Positions 49,768 through 61,404 of a stretch of 64,000 nucleotides of DNA are shown piece by piece. This DNA is from Morinoia aosen. Lineage: Eukaryota; Arthropoda; Malacostraca; Amphipoda; Talitridae. The notes below the pieces were generated by a model. The model saw nothing but the letters and a program-made list of their open reading frames with translations, did not search any database and was not told where the DNA came from. The translations under genes were made by a program, and so were the position numbers. The stretch covers positions 42,056,075 to 42,120,074 of the forward strand of contig CM059564.1 in assembly GCA_030386875.1 (NCBI GenBank), written 5' to 3'. Each line of letters begins with the position of its first letter. Within the stretch, counting starts at the first letter, position 1.

Positions 49768-51586
49768 AAAACTTCCTAACATGGGCTGTATGAGAGACTG
49801 AGAAGACCGGATGAATGGCAGGGAGACGCCGCACGAGAGCGGCAGCGCGAGGCTAGTCGCGACAGCCGCACAAGTTGCCAATGCACAAACTTGGGACGTG
49901 AGAAGCGCAGCGAGCAACTCGAATGAGACCCGACCTATTGCAGACAACTTCGAGCGCACAGACTTGTACTCGCTAAATGTGATCGCAATAGCGCGTAATT
50001 GCCCCTCATTTGAATAAAAAGTTCCTAATAACGCAGACAAAACAGCGATTGGAAGAACACGAAGGAAAGATGATGCAGTGAATTAAGATGAATTCACTGC
50101 AGTGAATTTAATTCAGTGAATTAAATAAGATGCAATTTGCGTTTTGTTTACATGCAGTGCTTATATGCACAGCATGAAAACCTAAGTAAACAAAGGGCAT
50201 ACAAATGTGTTGAGGTTAGTAATTGTAAACTACAACTAAGCCCCCACTCAGTTTGTAACTCTGCCAATCCTAAATTAAAGAACTGAGCCGTTCACTGAGA
50301 AGCAAAATTCAACCATTCTATTCCAATTCATCATGATAGAAAAGTAAGACAGAAACAAAGATAAACGTTAAAAGTAATTCATCCAGTGAAGTGTAACGTC
50401 GCAAAACGCTTAAAGAATTGATCAGTAAGTTAACCTTGGCAAGCAGAGATAGAATTTTCTCCTCGGTAGAAAGCCGGGAGCTGCGCACAAGCCGAAACCC
50501 TCCGGGCCTTGGCCAATACATCGCAGACAAGCTGACAATAGGAAGGCTTAGGAGCGGCCGAGCGATAGACAGAAACCCAAAAAGAGGAGGGCTAAACGGC
50601 CTTGACAACAAGAACTACGGGGCCTGTTTTAGGCTCGCATCAGGTAAGGCTAAAGACTATAGTGGTTTAACTCTAGACACTTCTTAAACGGATCAATTAC
50701 TAAGGCAACTCGATTTGGACAGCCCGAGATATTTTCCGATCGCCCGGCGAGAAAAACAGCAAATGGTATTCACGCAGAGCGAGCAGGTGTTAAGCGACTC
50801 GTGAAAAAATAGCGGCAGCTCAAAAAGAAAAAAGCTTGCAGTTCTAGTAAAATTCTCTGATGTGAACTGAAATACACATCATTTGTAATATTTCATCCAA
50901 TGACGCCAACAAATGTCTGATAAGGAACGTCATTGAAACTTACACTCAAGTAACTGCACACTGTATCAAGTCGACCCTTCCAGCCTCTTTGTTTGAACCA
51001 ACCACATAATCGCACCGATACCGATGAAATAGAGTCTTTGTGCTTCAGCACTAATAACAAAGCAACTTTGAACAAAACACAATAATGAAAGTATGGCTTG
51101 AAGTTGGCTTTCAAACTGCATTAAAATTACCCGTAAAATATGACTCCTAAGTCGAGGATCGCGAAGAATAACTCTAAACAAATCTCAGAATATTTTCACG
51201 AGTGCTCGTTACATTCCTCGAGTTGCTTCATTAGTGAAGTTTTAGCGAGGCTCCGTTCTTAGCTGAGCTTCTTGTGGCAGCCAGCGCATGCTCTCCTGCT
51301 CATCTCGCCAGAGTCCTCACAAGCTGCAGTGATCGACGCGAAAAACAATCGCTACGAAATATCTCTCTGTAAACTTCCATAGAATGCAGTCGCAATAATC
51401 AGACCACAAAAATTTGTTTATTAAAGAGAAAAAAGTACATCAAGGTATTGAAATCTTCTAAGGAAAAACATTACCAACATGCTCAGGAGTGCCATACGAA
51501 CATTAAGATGTTGAAATCATCAAAGGAGGAAAAACATGTACAAGTTGCTCAGAAAACCTCCAGGCGAATTACAACCCATACCACCA
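49768..51586. other. No gene recognised; perfect palindrome at 50091-50108
   Basis: GC-richer patches lie at 49800-49940 and 50440-50600. An 18-bp perfect palindrome, AATTCACTGCAGTGAATT, sits at 50091-50108, with further GTGAATTAA and CAGTGAATT copies around it (50077-50126). Frames are below 100 codons and unrecognised. Confidence 0.5.
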
Positions 51587-51905
51587 GAATGTCTGAATGC
51601 ACTGAATGGCTGTAGTGAACGAGGCATGATCGAGTTGAACTAGAAGCAGTGAGAATGTCTGAATGCACTGAATGGCTGTAGTGAACGAGGCATGATCGAG
51701 TTGAACTAGAAGCAGTGAGAATGTCTGAATACACTGAATGGCTGTAGTGAACGAGGCATGATCGAGTTGAACTAGAAGCAGTGAGAATGTCTGAATGCAC
51801 TGAATGGCTGTAGTGAACGAGGCATGATCGAGTTGAACTAGAAGCAATGAGAATGTCTGAAGGTACTGAATGGCTGTCGTGAACGAGGCATGATCGAGTT
51901 GAAGC
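51587..51905 (+). repeat. 66-bp tandem array, 4 full units plus a partial fifth
   Basis: Units start at 51587, 51653, 51719, 51785 and 51851 with GAATGTCTGAATGCACTGAA. They are nearly identical; the fifth is shortened and more diverged. Sixty-six bases equal 22 codons, so minus frames 51569-51964 (131 codons) and 51549-51800 (83 codons) run through in two registers. Confidence 0.95.
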
Positions 51906-53960
51906 AATGGTCTAAAGACGGCCGTAGAGGCGTGTAGTATTGTGCCTGAGGGCAGATCACACATCCGAGCTCGGGATTGAGGCAGCTAAAGCAAACTGAA
52001 TCGCGGCCGAGGCAGCAGCCCAGCAGCAAGAATACATCGACCCTGCCACTCGTAGACTCGAGTGTGCTTAGATCGCTGAGCTCTTCCCAGTACGTGGAAT
52101 ACGAGCTAATATGTAGTCAAGCGATGGGAGCATGAAATACGAATAGGAACAGCGGGTTTAGAATATTTCACGAGAGATTCGCAAGTGAGTGGAATTAGGA
52201 TTAAAAAGGGAATACCAGGGTATTCAAAATTACCGCTCGACCATCTAGGTTCGATGAGATTTATTTTCAAACGAGAAAAAAATTTGAGCCAGAAAAAGCA
52301 CTGTAGCGCCGGTGATTTATCTGGAGTAATAAAAATGTAATGCAATATAAAAACGGTAGCGTCAGGAAAATCTACAAAATGCCAGGGATTTGACTGATAT
52401 ATACTTAATTGTTGTACCTGTGCATCAAAAACAGGCGGAAAACTCTGCACAACGAGCAGCTAAGCATGAAAAAAAATATATAAAGCTAAGCTTAAAAAAA
52501 TATAAAAACATAGGCTAAAAAAGATGAAATGTTGAAAAACGTAGACCTAAGAAGTATTTCTTATAAGGTAAAATGTTATTGAAAACTGTACTTCAACATA
52601 TTTCAGTTAATTTGTGAGTCAAAGAAAGTCGTATAGTATGAATACTATGTAGAATTGAGCTCCTTTGGAGAAACGCACGTTATTTAGGAGCTATGTTGAG
52701 TGATGTTGCACAAATCACATTGTTATGCAAAAATTTGGATCAATACTTATTTAAGCCCGCAGAAAAGCACAAAGACTTCCGATACATTGGAATTTTACTT
52801 ATGCAGGTCAGTAGGACATGATTCGTAAAAAGCCATGAAATCACTTCGAAGTAGCGCATTGATGTTTTTGTCGCTGCTTCAGCATTTTAATAATGTTCAA
52901 TTTCGTTCACATGAGCAGCATCGCACATGCTTTTTTAAAAAAGATGCGCAACAGTTTGCGTACGAGCGAATTTATGATAGGGCGACGTGGGGCAATCCAG
53001 CAAGTGCAACACAGCAAAGCAGGCTGAGCTTTAGATGTTATTAAAAATTCTCAGGCCGGGTATGACGGGTACAGGGACTCCCAATCTTTACTGAATTTAA
53101 AACAAAAATACTACATTTTTTACTCCATATAATAAATTTGGGTATTGACCAATTGAAAAACACATTCATTAGTATCAGACGCTGCAGCAGGCTTTGAATT
53201 TAATGCAAAAATAAATGGAAGGTCATATTTTTCCCTGCAAAAAAAAGTAAGCCGACGTTGCAGATACATGTCAATTTCTCAATGACGGGAATCAGTAGCA
53301 GTTTTACATAAATCTCGGTGGATCTATTCCAGCCATTCGGAAGAAGTGATGGCGAGTAAAAACTTTACTTAAGTTCTTTTGAAACAAAAATTCTAGTAGA
53401 AGCACGATAACATTGTGTTCAATAATACGAAAGCAATGCGAACAGCAACTGAAGAATATAATAACCAAATTTTCTTACAATAGAAGGAAAAAGCCTGGTA
53501 ATGCAACACACATAGAGCAAACCGCGCATAACGTAGTGATGTTCTCAGTGCCGAGAACCCCGATGTAAGGACACAAGCGGAAGCCTGACTGCTTCGTTGC
53601 ACTCGAGTCGGCAGTAAACAGCGTTCAGAAAATAAAAGATTGTAAGTAAACATTTAAAACATCAATTATTATCTGAGTATGAAAACATGTCCCTACCAGT
53701 TTTAATATCGGTATAGTTTGGAACAGCCGCGTTGCTCGCGACCACAGAAGAGTTAACAACAGCTTAGCGAATCTGTCATGAGTTTAGTCTCTAAGTTTGG
53801 GTCTGTTTAGGATTTATTCGTATTTTCGTTTATAATAAGCTGATCACTTAGCTCACTTTCAAACACACATAAATGACATATGCAGTGTTTGACGTCATTT
53901 TATGGAAATCACAAAATAATACTGTAATAGATCGTCAGCGGTTAAGTTTGAATTGAAAGG
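51906..53960. other. No gene recognised
   Basis: A decayed ~29-bp triplication (AGCTAAGCATGAAAAAA-like) lies at about 52456-52530. The 114-codon minus frame (52106-52450) is unrecognised. Confidence 0.5.
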
Positions 53961-54347
53961 TAGATTAGATTCCATATAAGTTAATTTGAGCATTCCTAAC
54001 CAGCTCAAATGTGTTCCCAAGAAAGGACAGAGAAAGGCCTCGTTTATATTCAATAAAAAGAACGAAGAATTTATGTACAAGTGTGTCCTCACACAAGATT
54101 ATTTGTGTATAAAAACATCTAGATGGAAAGAAATCTATATACCAAGAAAAAAATTGAAAAAGAAAATAATAAATAATAGGGGCCGGAAAAAAAGACGGCA
54201 ATAAACAAGAAAAAGATTCACAGTAACAAAACAAAAACTACAGTATTTCAACAAAAAGAAGACCTACCTAACCTTCAGCTCGAGACCTCATGTCCTAAGG
54301 GAGAGCACCAAATCCCTTACGCACAATAGTAGTCTCCCCGTGAGGAG
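53961..54347 (-). mobile_element. TAATC-tailed short retroposon, copy 10 (full length, old)
   Basis: It starts at the left with TAGATTAGATTCCATATAAG and ends at the right with GTCTCCCCGTGAGGAGAC, a diverged version of the 5' hairpin in which pairing is kept. The middle has drifted but keeps block order. Frames on both strands (53895-54234) are shadows. Confidence 0.8.
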
Positions 54348-54991
54348 ACGTACTCAGAAGTAGTATACTATTACGAACTAAATCTTTATTTTCTGAAAGA
54401 TGAACAGAACACCACACAAAATACGTTAGAAAAGCGCAAGTCCAGCTGTAATTACTGAATGGCAAGTCCCTAAAATTCGTACGCATCCTCTTTTAGTTTA
54501 CTGTAAAGAGGATACCGTGACACACAAGAGCACGGCTGAAGCGAATCTCAAACTAAACACTCCTCCGTTCCAAAGACCATCGGTGGTGCGTATATATCAC
54601 ATGATGCATTATTGCCACAACTCTAAAATCCTTTCCCATTTCTGTGCAGGCGGCAAAAACTCGGGCGAGGTGAGAATTCTTCCAGGACTTTCCTTTCTTG
54701 TGCGACGGCAGCGAGGGGCTTCTCTCCTTCCAAAGGTGTCAGGGGCCGGAAATTTAGCAGAGTTTGGGGGTTCCGCGCTGGTGCGTCAGCTACACAAATA
54801 CGCAACTGAACGCGCGCTCCCATGCAGACAGGGCAGCAGCCGGCTGCTGCTGCTGCAGGGAACCCAGCACACGAGCTGGAGCGAGCGACTGTCAAATGGC
54901 AAGATCAGTCATTTGCACCAAATGAAGGCTGATGTGATGAACGGGAAATGAAACCAAGTGAGACGTCAATGATAAATGAAATGGAGCGGAG
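54348..54991. other. GC-rich patch with a 144-codon plus frame; no gene recognised
   Basis: Plus frame 54517-54951 and minus frame 54623-54895 overlap in a patch of raised GC (54640-54880). The plus frame has no recognisable domain and the CTGCTGCTGCTGCAG run inside it is a simple repeat. An exon cannot be excluded. Confidence 0.2.
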
Positions 54992-55275
54992 GCGGTGAAA
55001 TGCATGAAAAGTTAAGTGAAGTGCGAGGGAATCACGAAAAATGAAGTGAAGTGCGAGGGAATCACGAAAAATGAAGTGAAGTGCGAGGGAATCACGAAAA
55101 ATGAAGTGAAGTGCGAGGGAATCACGAAAAATGAAGTGAAGTGCGAGGGAATCACGAAAAATGAAGTGAAGTGCGAGGTAATGCATGAAAACTGAAGCGA
55201 AGGGAAACAAAGTGAACGAAAAATGAAGTGAAGGAGAACACAATGTACGGATAATGAAATGAAGTGCAACCTACT
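54992..55275 (+). repeat. 30-bp tandem array, 5 near-perfect units with decayed flanks
   Basis: The unit is GTGCGAGGGAATCACGAAAA followed by ATGAAGTGAA. Five uniform units lie at 55021-55170, with degenerate ATGAAGTGAAG-type units on both sides. Minus frames 54905-55243 and 55012-55383 (112 and 123 codons) read the 10-residue unit repeatedly and are shadows. Confidence 0.95.
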
Positions 55276-55604
55276 GAATGAAAAATCAAATGCAGTACTA
55301 CACTGGAAATTTGCCATACAAATGAAAAATGTGATTTGAACGGAAATACAAATTTCGACGAGTTCTTCACACCTGTGATTCATCCACGACTCCTGTTGTT
55401 AAACCTCGCAACCATCAATCGATGCTCTGCTAACTCACTTACAGGAACAATCGGAGAATATTAGAGCGCTCGAAATATAACAGCAGTTTTAGACAAAAGG
55501 TCTTTTTGAAATGCAATTCCACTTGAAATCAACTCTCAATTCGTGTGAAAATCATGACATTGTAAGCGCGAATATCAATCCGGGTTCTAGATACTAATAC
55601 CACC
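55276..55604. other. No gene recognised; decayed satellite margin
   Basis: The last 45 bases (from about 55560) contain degraded pieces of the 25-bp satellite unit that follows. Confidence 0.5.
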
Positions 55605-57632
55605 CCGGGTTTTACGTACGAATGTAAACGCGGGTTTTACGTACGAATGTAAACGCGGGTTTTACATACGAATGTAAACGCGGGTTTTACGTACGAATGT
55701 AAACGCGGGTTTTACGTACGAATGTAAACGCGGGTTTTACATACGAATGTAAACGCGGGTTTTACGTACGAATGTAAACGCGGGTTTTACGTACGAATGT
55801 AAGCGCGGGTTTTACGTACGAATGTAAACGCGGGTTTTACATACGAATGTAAACGCGGGTTTTACATACGAATGTAAACGCGGGTTTTACATACGAATGT
55901 AAACGCGGGTTTTACATACGAATGTGAACGCGTGTTTTACATACGAATGTAAACGCGGGTTTTACATACGAATGTGAACGCGTGTTTTACATACGAATGT
56001 AAACGCGGGTTTTACATACGAATGTAAACGCGGGTTTTACATACGAATGTGAACGCGTGTTTTACATACGAATGTAAACGCGGGTTTTACATACGAATGT
56101 GAACGCGCGTTTTACATACGAATGTAAACGCGGGTTTTACATACGAATGTAAACGCGGGTTTTACATACGAATGTGAACGCGTGTTTTACATACGAATGT
56201 AAACGCGTGTTTTACATACGAATGTAAACGCGTGTTTTACATACGAATGTAAACGCGTGTTTTACATAGGAATGTAAACGCGTGTTTTACATACGAATGT
56301 AAACGCGTGTTTTACATACGAATGTAAACGCGGGTTTATCATACGAATGTAAACGCGGGTTTTACATACGAATGTATACGCGGGTTTTACATACGAATGT
56401 GAACGCGGGTTTTACATACGAATGTAAACGCGGGTTTTACATACGAATGTAAACGCGGGTTTAACATACAAATGTAAACGCGGGTTTTGCATACGAATGT
56501 AAACGCGGGTTTTACATACGAATGTAAACGCGGGTTTTACATACGAATGTAAACGCGGGTTTTACATACGAATGTAAACGCGGGTTTTACATTCGTATGT
56601 TAACGCGGGTTTTACATACGAATGTAAACGCGGGTTTTACATACGAATGTAAACGCGGGTTTTACATACGAATGTAAACGCGGGTTTTACATACGAATGT
56701 AAACGCGGGTTTTACATACGAATGTAAACACGGGTTTCACATACGAATGTAAACACGGGTTTTACATACGAATGTAAACGCGGGTTTTACATTCGTATGT
56801 AAACGCAGGTTTTACATTCGAATGTAAACGCGGGTTTTACATACGAATTTAAACGCGGGTTTTACGTACGAATGTGAACGCGGGTTTTACATACGAATGT
56901 GAACGCGCGTTTTACGTACGAATGTGAACGCGGGTTTTACATACGAATGTAAACGCGGGTTTTACATACGAATGTAAACGCGGGTTTTACATACGAATGT
57001 AAACGCGGGTTTTACATACGAATGTAAACGCGGGTTTTACATACGAATGTGAACGCGGGTTTTACATACGAATGTGAACGCGGGTTTTACATACGAATGT
57101 GAACGCGTGTTTTACATACGAATGTAAACGCGGGTTTTACATACGAATGTAAACGCGGGTTTTACATACGAATGTAAACGCGGGTTTTACATACGAATGT
57201 AAACGCGGGTTTTACATACGAATGTAAACGCGGGTTTTACATACGGTTGTAAACGCGGGTTTTACATACGAATGTAAACGCGGGTTTTACATACGAATGT
57301 GAATGCGGGTTTTACATACGAATGTAAACGCGGGTTTTACATACGAATGTAAACGCGGGTTTTACATACGAATGTAAACGCGGGTTTTACATACGAATGT
57401 GAATGCGGGTTTTACATACGAATGTGAACGCGGGTTTTACATACGAATGTAAACGCGGGTTTTACATACGAATGTAAACGCAGGTTTTACATACGAATGT
57501 AAACGCGGGTTTTACATACGAATGTAAACGCGAGTTTTACATGCGAATTTAAAAGCGGGTTTTACACACGAATGCAAACGCGGGTTTTGCTTACGTACAC
57601 TAAAGCGGATTTTACCCACGAACACTAACGCG
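55605..57632 (+). repeat. 25-bp satellite, ~2.0 kb, about 81 units, hairpin-forming
   Basis: The unit is CGCGGGTTTTACATACGAAT followed by GTAAA. GTTTTACAT and ATGTAAAC pair around the centre ACGA, so each unit is a near-perfect inverted repeat. The first units mostly carry ACGTACG and later ones ACATACG. Variants with GTGAACGCGTG cluster at about 55925-56225. Units at 56589-56600 and 56789-56800 carry the flipped centre ACATTCGTATGT, and the next one (56814-56825) is the perfect palindrome ACATTCGAATGT. Both edges decay. Confidence 0.97.
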
Positions 57633-59532
57633 TTACGAGCTGCAGTGTCTAGGGTAGCAGTTCGACTTGAAACAATTTAATTGTCATATTGGTACACTAC
57701 GGAATCGTCTATTGAGGTATTTGAGATAGGTCTATCGTTTACTATATATCATCTAACGCCTATTTGAGAGGTTTATCTATTTATAAACATCCATCTCACT
57801 ACAAAATGTAAATATGAACGTTATTTAAGGGCTGAAAAAAATCAATTCTTAAAATGCGCTTAATAATTCGTCACTCTATCAAGCTGGGCAAAATTCGAGT
57901 AAGAGGTTGTTCAAGGCATCGTATAAATGTACTGACAAACGAATAATGTAAGCGACTAAAATAACCTTATAATCGCATAAACAAATTACAGCCAGAGCAT
58001 TGAGCAAAACAGATGAAGGCTTGAACAAAATAAGTAGTATGAACATATCGGCGTTTGAATCAAAAATTCGCTAATGAAAAGTCATGATGGTAAATATTTC
58101 CAACAAAATTTTAGGACAAGCCCACTGTGACGCCCGTCTCGCTAAGCTGGGCAAAAGTTGAACAGGATGTCAGACAAAGGCGCTCAGTGTCGGATCAGAA
58201 AAGCAACAAGTAGTGCACCTGGTGCCAAAGGCGACATAAAAGAAACTTCGATTACATCCGATGTATTGGAAAAAGTATTATTTCATGAATAGAAGCGCTC
58301 GCTCACACTAAGCGTTGGCACGTTGAAATTTTCTCGTGTTGTACAGACCATTCAGTTCGAATTCAAATCCAGGTGTGTGTGGGTGCCCACCGTAACTCAG
58401 TGCGATGCTGATCGAAGAGCTGTCTCGAGTTTAGCGATGAGAAGCGTTCGGTTATGACAGATGCAGGAGGTTGAGAAATTATCTCGATAGGTTGGTACTC
58501 CTCCAAAACCAGCATTGCAAGGCACCGCGAGCGACTTGCGACGAGAAAGCTCTTTGAAATATAGCGTATTGTGGGCTAAGTGTTTGTTTGACTTCGTGAG
58601 AACGTTATGATTTTTATAACTATGAGTTATCTGAACGGAACATATTAGAATTGTTTCAACCATGTGGACAACACTGCAGTAAAATTAACATCCGAACAAC
58701 TTGAGAAACAAAAACAAAATTTAAGCATCAGTAAACGAATTTTTTATATTTTCTAGTATATGAGACCACATGGAATTAAATCGTACTGAAACTAGAAGTA
58801 CGAGGTTCATGCACAAGCTATCGCTCGTCTGATGAGCCATAAAAATGACTTTCAACCTTTCGTTCATGAACAGCGCAGTCAATGGAACTATTTGGTGATC
58901 TAAGTGCTCATAGTCTCGGGCAAAACGGCAGCTTTTTATTACGATCGCCTCTTGAACTCCAATTTTAAGTGGCGCTTGTGCTGAAATGAGTTGGAAAACA
59001 GGGGGCAAGAGGTATAAATACTCGGATGAACAGAAGAGAAGAGACAAATACTGCACTATTGCAGTCAATGTTGTCGTGGATTCTTTTCAGCAGTGCGAAC
59101 AGAAATAACTTGCTTGCAGTTGGACAGAAGTCGAAGTGTAAAATTCAAAGCCAAACTCTCGGCGATGGCTCGGAGAAGCGAACACAATGATGTATGGTTC
59201 AAGAACCTTTTCGTTTCGGGTGTTGGGACGATGAAATTTGAATTTTGAAATGAGCCATATACTGTACTTGAGATGGCAATGAATTTATAAGAATGTAGAG
59301 TCTATATATTACTCCGTTTCATCAACTTGGACAATTGAAAAACATGGACTTTGCACAACTTAGCATTGATTGCGGGGTGCACTGTGAGTTTTGAGAGAGA
59401 CACTCCAAATTAAAATAAACAACTATATCTTTGGTCAAGGTTCCATTCCATGACGGCTATGTTACTATTTTGCTCGAAAATAAGCAAAATGAAAATGAAA
59501 ACAATTTTATATAGCTTTCTAATTAGTAACTA
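57633..59532. other. No gene recognised
   Basis: Minus frames at 58397-58663 (88 codons) and 58721-59068 (115 codons) have no recognisable domain. Confidence 0.5.
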
Positions 59533-59618
59533 CACTTTCCCAAACATTGTAGTTTTTGCTTTAAGACAGTTGCTGCACTTTCCCAAACATTGTAGTTTTT
59601 GCTTTAAGACAGTTGCTG
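59533..59618 (+). repeat. Perfect two-copy tandem duplication, 43 bp
   Basis: Copies at 59533-59575 and 59576-59618, both starting CACTTTCCCAAACATTGTAG, appear identical apart from the last base, so the event is recent. Confidence 0.92.
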
Positions 59619-61023
59619 TTTTTAAATTAACTTTTAAGGACGCCTGCGCAAAGGAGAGAGGATTCTAGAGAAAATATCAGAGATTCTTAAGTATTGATGA
59701 AAGCCCTTTCTTAGCTCACAAAGAACAGCCACTAATGATCTTGTGCGGCTTGAACTGTTCAATAAACACTTGAAAGCATGCGTCGTTCAGTCTAATTCAA
59801 GTATGTAACTTTTTGTCTATTAGCCAAGCAATTATAAGCACAATTCTGAGAAAAGTTTTCAAATTAGATCCCCCCAAATGGCGTAAATCAAAAATTGAAG
59901 AAAACAATTTTTCAAGCCTATAACATAGAGCCAAACATGCAAGTGCTTAGATGCGTTAAGGTAAATCTGTTGAGTATCAAGAAAAATGCACGGAAAACTC
60001 GCAATTTTTTTTATCGTTGTTGAGAAGTTTTAATTGCACATAAATATTTTGAAATAAGAGCTCACCGCTCAGGGTGAAGATCGAAAAAACAACGAAAAAA
60101 ATTATTCATACGTGAAAGAATCATTTATCCTTCCGATAGTGCTCCAGACAGACGATATAAGTACGTTCATAAAATAGAATAATGAGCTGCGATATTATCA
60201 GCCACCAATGAGAAGATTATGATATAAAAATTAATTAAATAAATTAGGAATACGCTAACTAACTAACTTACTAACTAACTAATTAGGAATAATAAATTAG
60301 GAATTAGGAATACATGAGCAAAGTGCAGCCTCATAAAAAAAAAATTAAGTATTGTTTATATGCGAAACCAGTTGTAGAGATTTGCTTCATTCTAAATGCG
60401 TGGTAATCTGGCGAGCTAAGAGTCTTGACATTCGAGATATTTTATGGAAAATTTTCTGTCGTATTTTTAAAACATACTTCAAAGTTCGCTGTAAACGATT
60501 AGCACTGATTTTGTCAGATGATTTTGTACAAGCGACATGATGAATCAGAACTAAAATTGTCTTTTCACAATCCGTTTGAAATTGTATACGTAAAATGTCA
60601 AAGTCGGGAGAGAACTTTCGAGAGGGCAAAGTTAATTTATCCTATAATGATCCTACAGAAGCCTACTTAAAGCTTACGAAAGAGTGGTGTACTTTGGCGA
60701 AAAACTTTTTATTCGCATAAAGTTGAGCAGATTCTAAGCAGCTTATCTGAAGGGAGACGTATTTTGAGAAGACGACAGCTCGAGTGGAAAGGCTGGAAGA
60801 AGGTAAAGATAAAAAAGACCCCGGGTCTCGTGCGCTATCGTGAGGAAATGACCTTCGCCTTCTGGTCAGAAAGAAGCACAGCTTAGGTGAGGGTAAATAG
60901 GGAACAGACGACTCGCACCACACCCACGCCGGCGAGGAAATGACGCCAGCACTGCCAGGAAATGAGGCGTTAGCGCACCTAGCACGGCTGCCAGCACGTG
61001 CAACAACGCTCAGAGTGCCGCAT
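59619..61023. other. No gene recognised; short CTAA repeat
   Basis: A (CTAA)n-like run at 60254-60282 is followed by three copies of AATTAGGAAT. Frames are below 90 codons. Confidence 0.5.
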
Positions 61024-61404
61024 CACGGTCATCAACCGGAACAGTTGATCGTGTTTTAAACAACGCGTTTTATGCAACGTAAAGGCGCTCATGATATGCG
61101 ATGATCTGAAGAGAAAAATACTCGTCGTGTAAGAAGAACAAGTTAAAATAGAAACGAGATCACGATCATCAACCAGAACAGTTCGTCGTATTTTGAACAC
61201 CGCGCTTCAAACAACGTTGAGGCACTCATGGTATGCGATGACTTGAAGAGAAAACTACTCACGCAAGAAGATGAAGTTAAAATAGAGATCATCAAAAAGG
61301 AGTTGCTTGCAAAACGCAGTACAAGAACACCTTGTTTCGAATTTGTAAAGGCACTCATGCTATGCGATGACCCGAAGAGAAAAATCCTCGAAATATATGA
61401 ATAA
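61024..61404 (+). pseudogene. Three-copy ~130-bp repeat with relic coding signature
   Basis: Three related units carry the peptide core ALM(I/V/L)CDD(L/P)KRK(I/L)L on the plus strand, near 61083, 61210 and 61351. Units 1 and 2 also share TVINRNS/TIINQNS followed by SCF/SYF. Unit 1 has a stop (TGA) where unit 2 has TCG, another stop after its core, and a different frame (offset 137). Units 2 and 3 share one open frame, 61147-61401, ending in TAA. Differences among the cores are mostly synonymous or conservative, which suggests past coding. No family recognised; it may be a transposon or gene fragment. Confidence 0.4.

Noticed and set aside
49404..49768. Repeat peptides on both strands
   Set aside because: Shadow of the 33-bp array; neither strand shows a coding substitution pattern.
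51569..51964. 131-codon minus frame with 22-residue repeats
   Set aside because: The period is 66 bp; near-identical tandem units keep frames open in two registers, so this is a repeat shadow.
55012..55383. 123-codon minus frame with 10-residue repeats
   Set aside because: Shadow of the 30-bp tandem array; a second minus frame is open across the same array.
55605..57632. CRISPR-like array
   Set aside because: Units are contiguous 25-bp tandem copies without unique spacers, in eukaryotic DNA.
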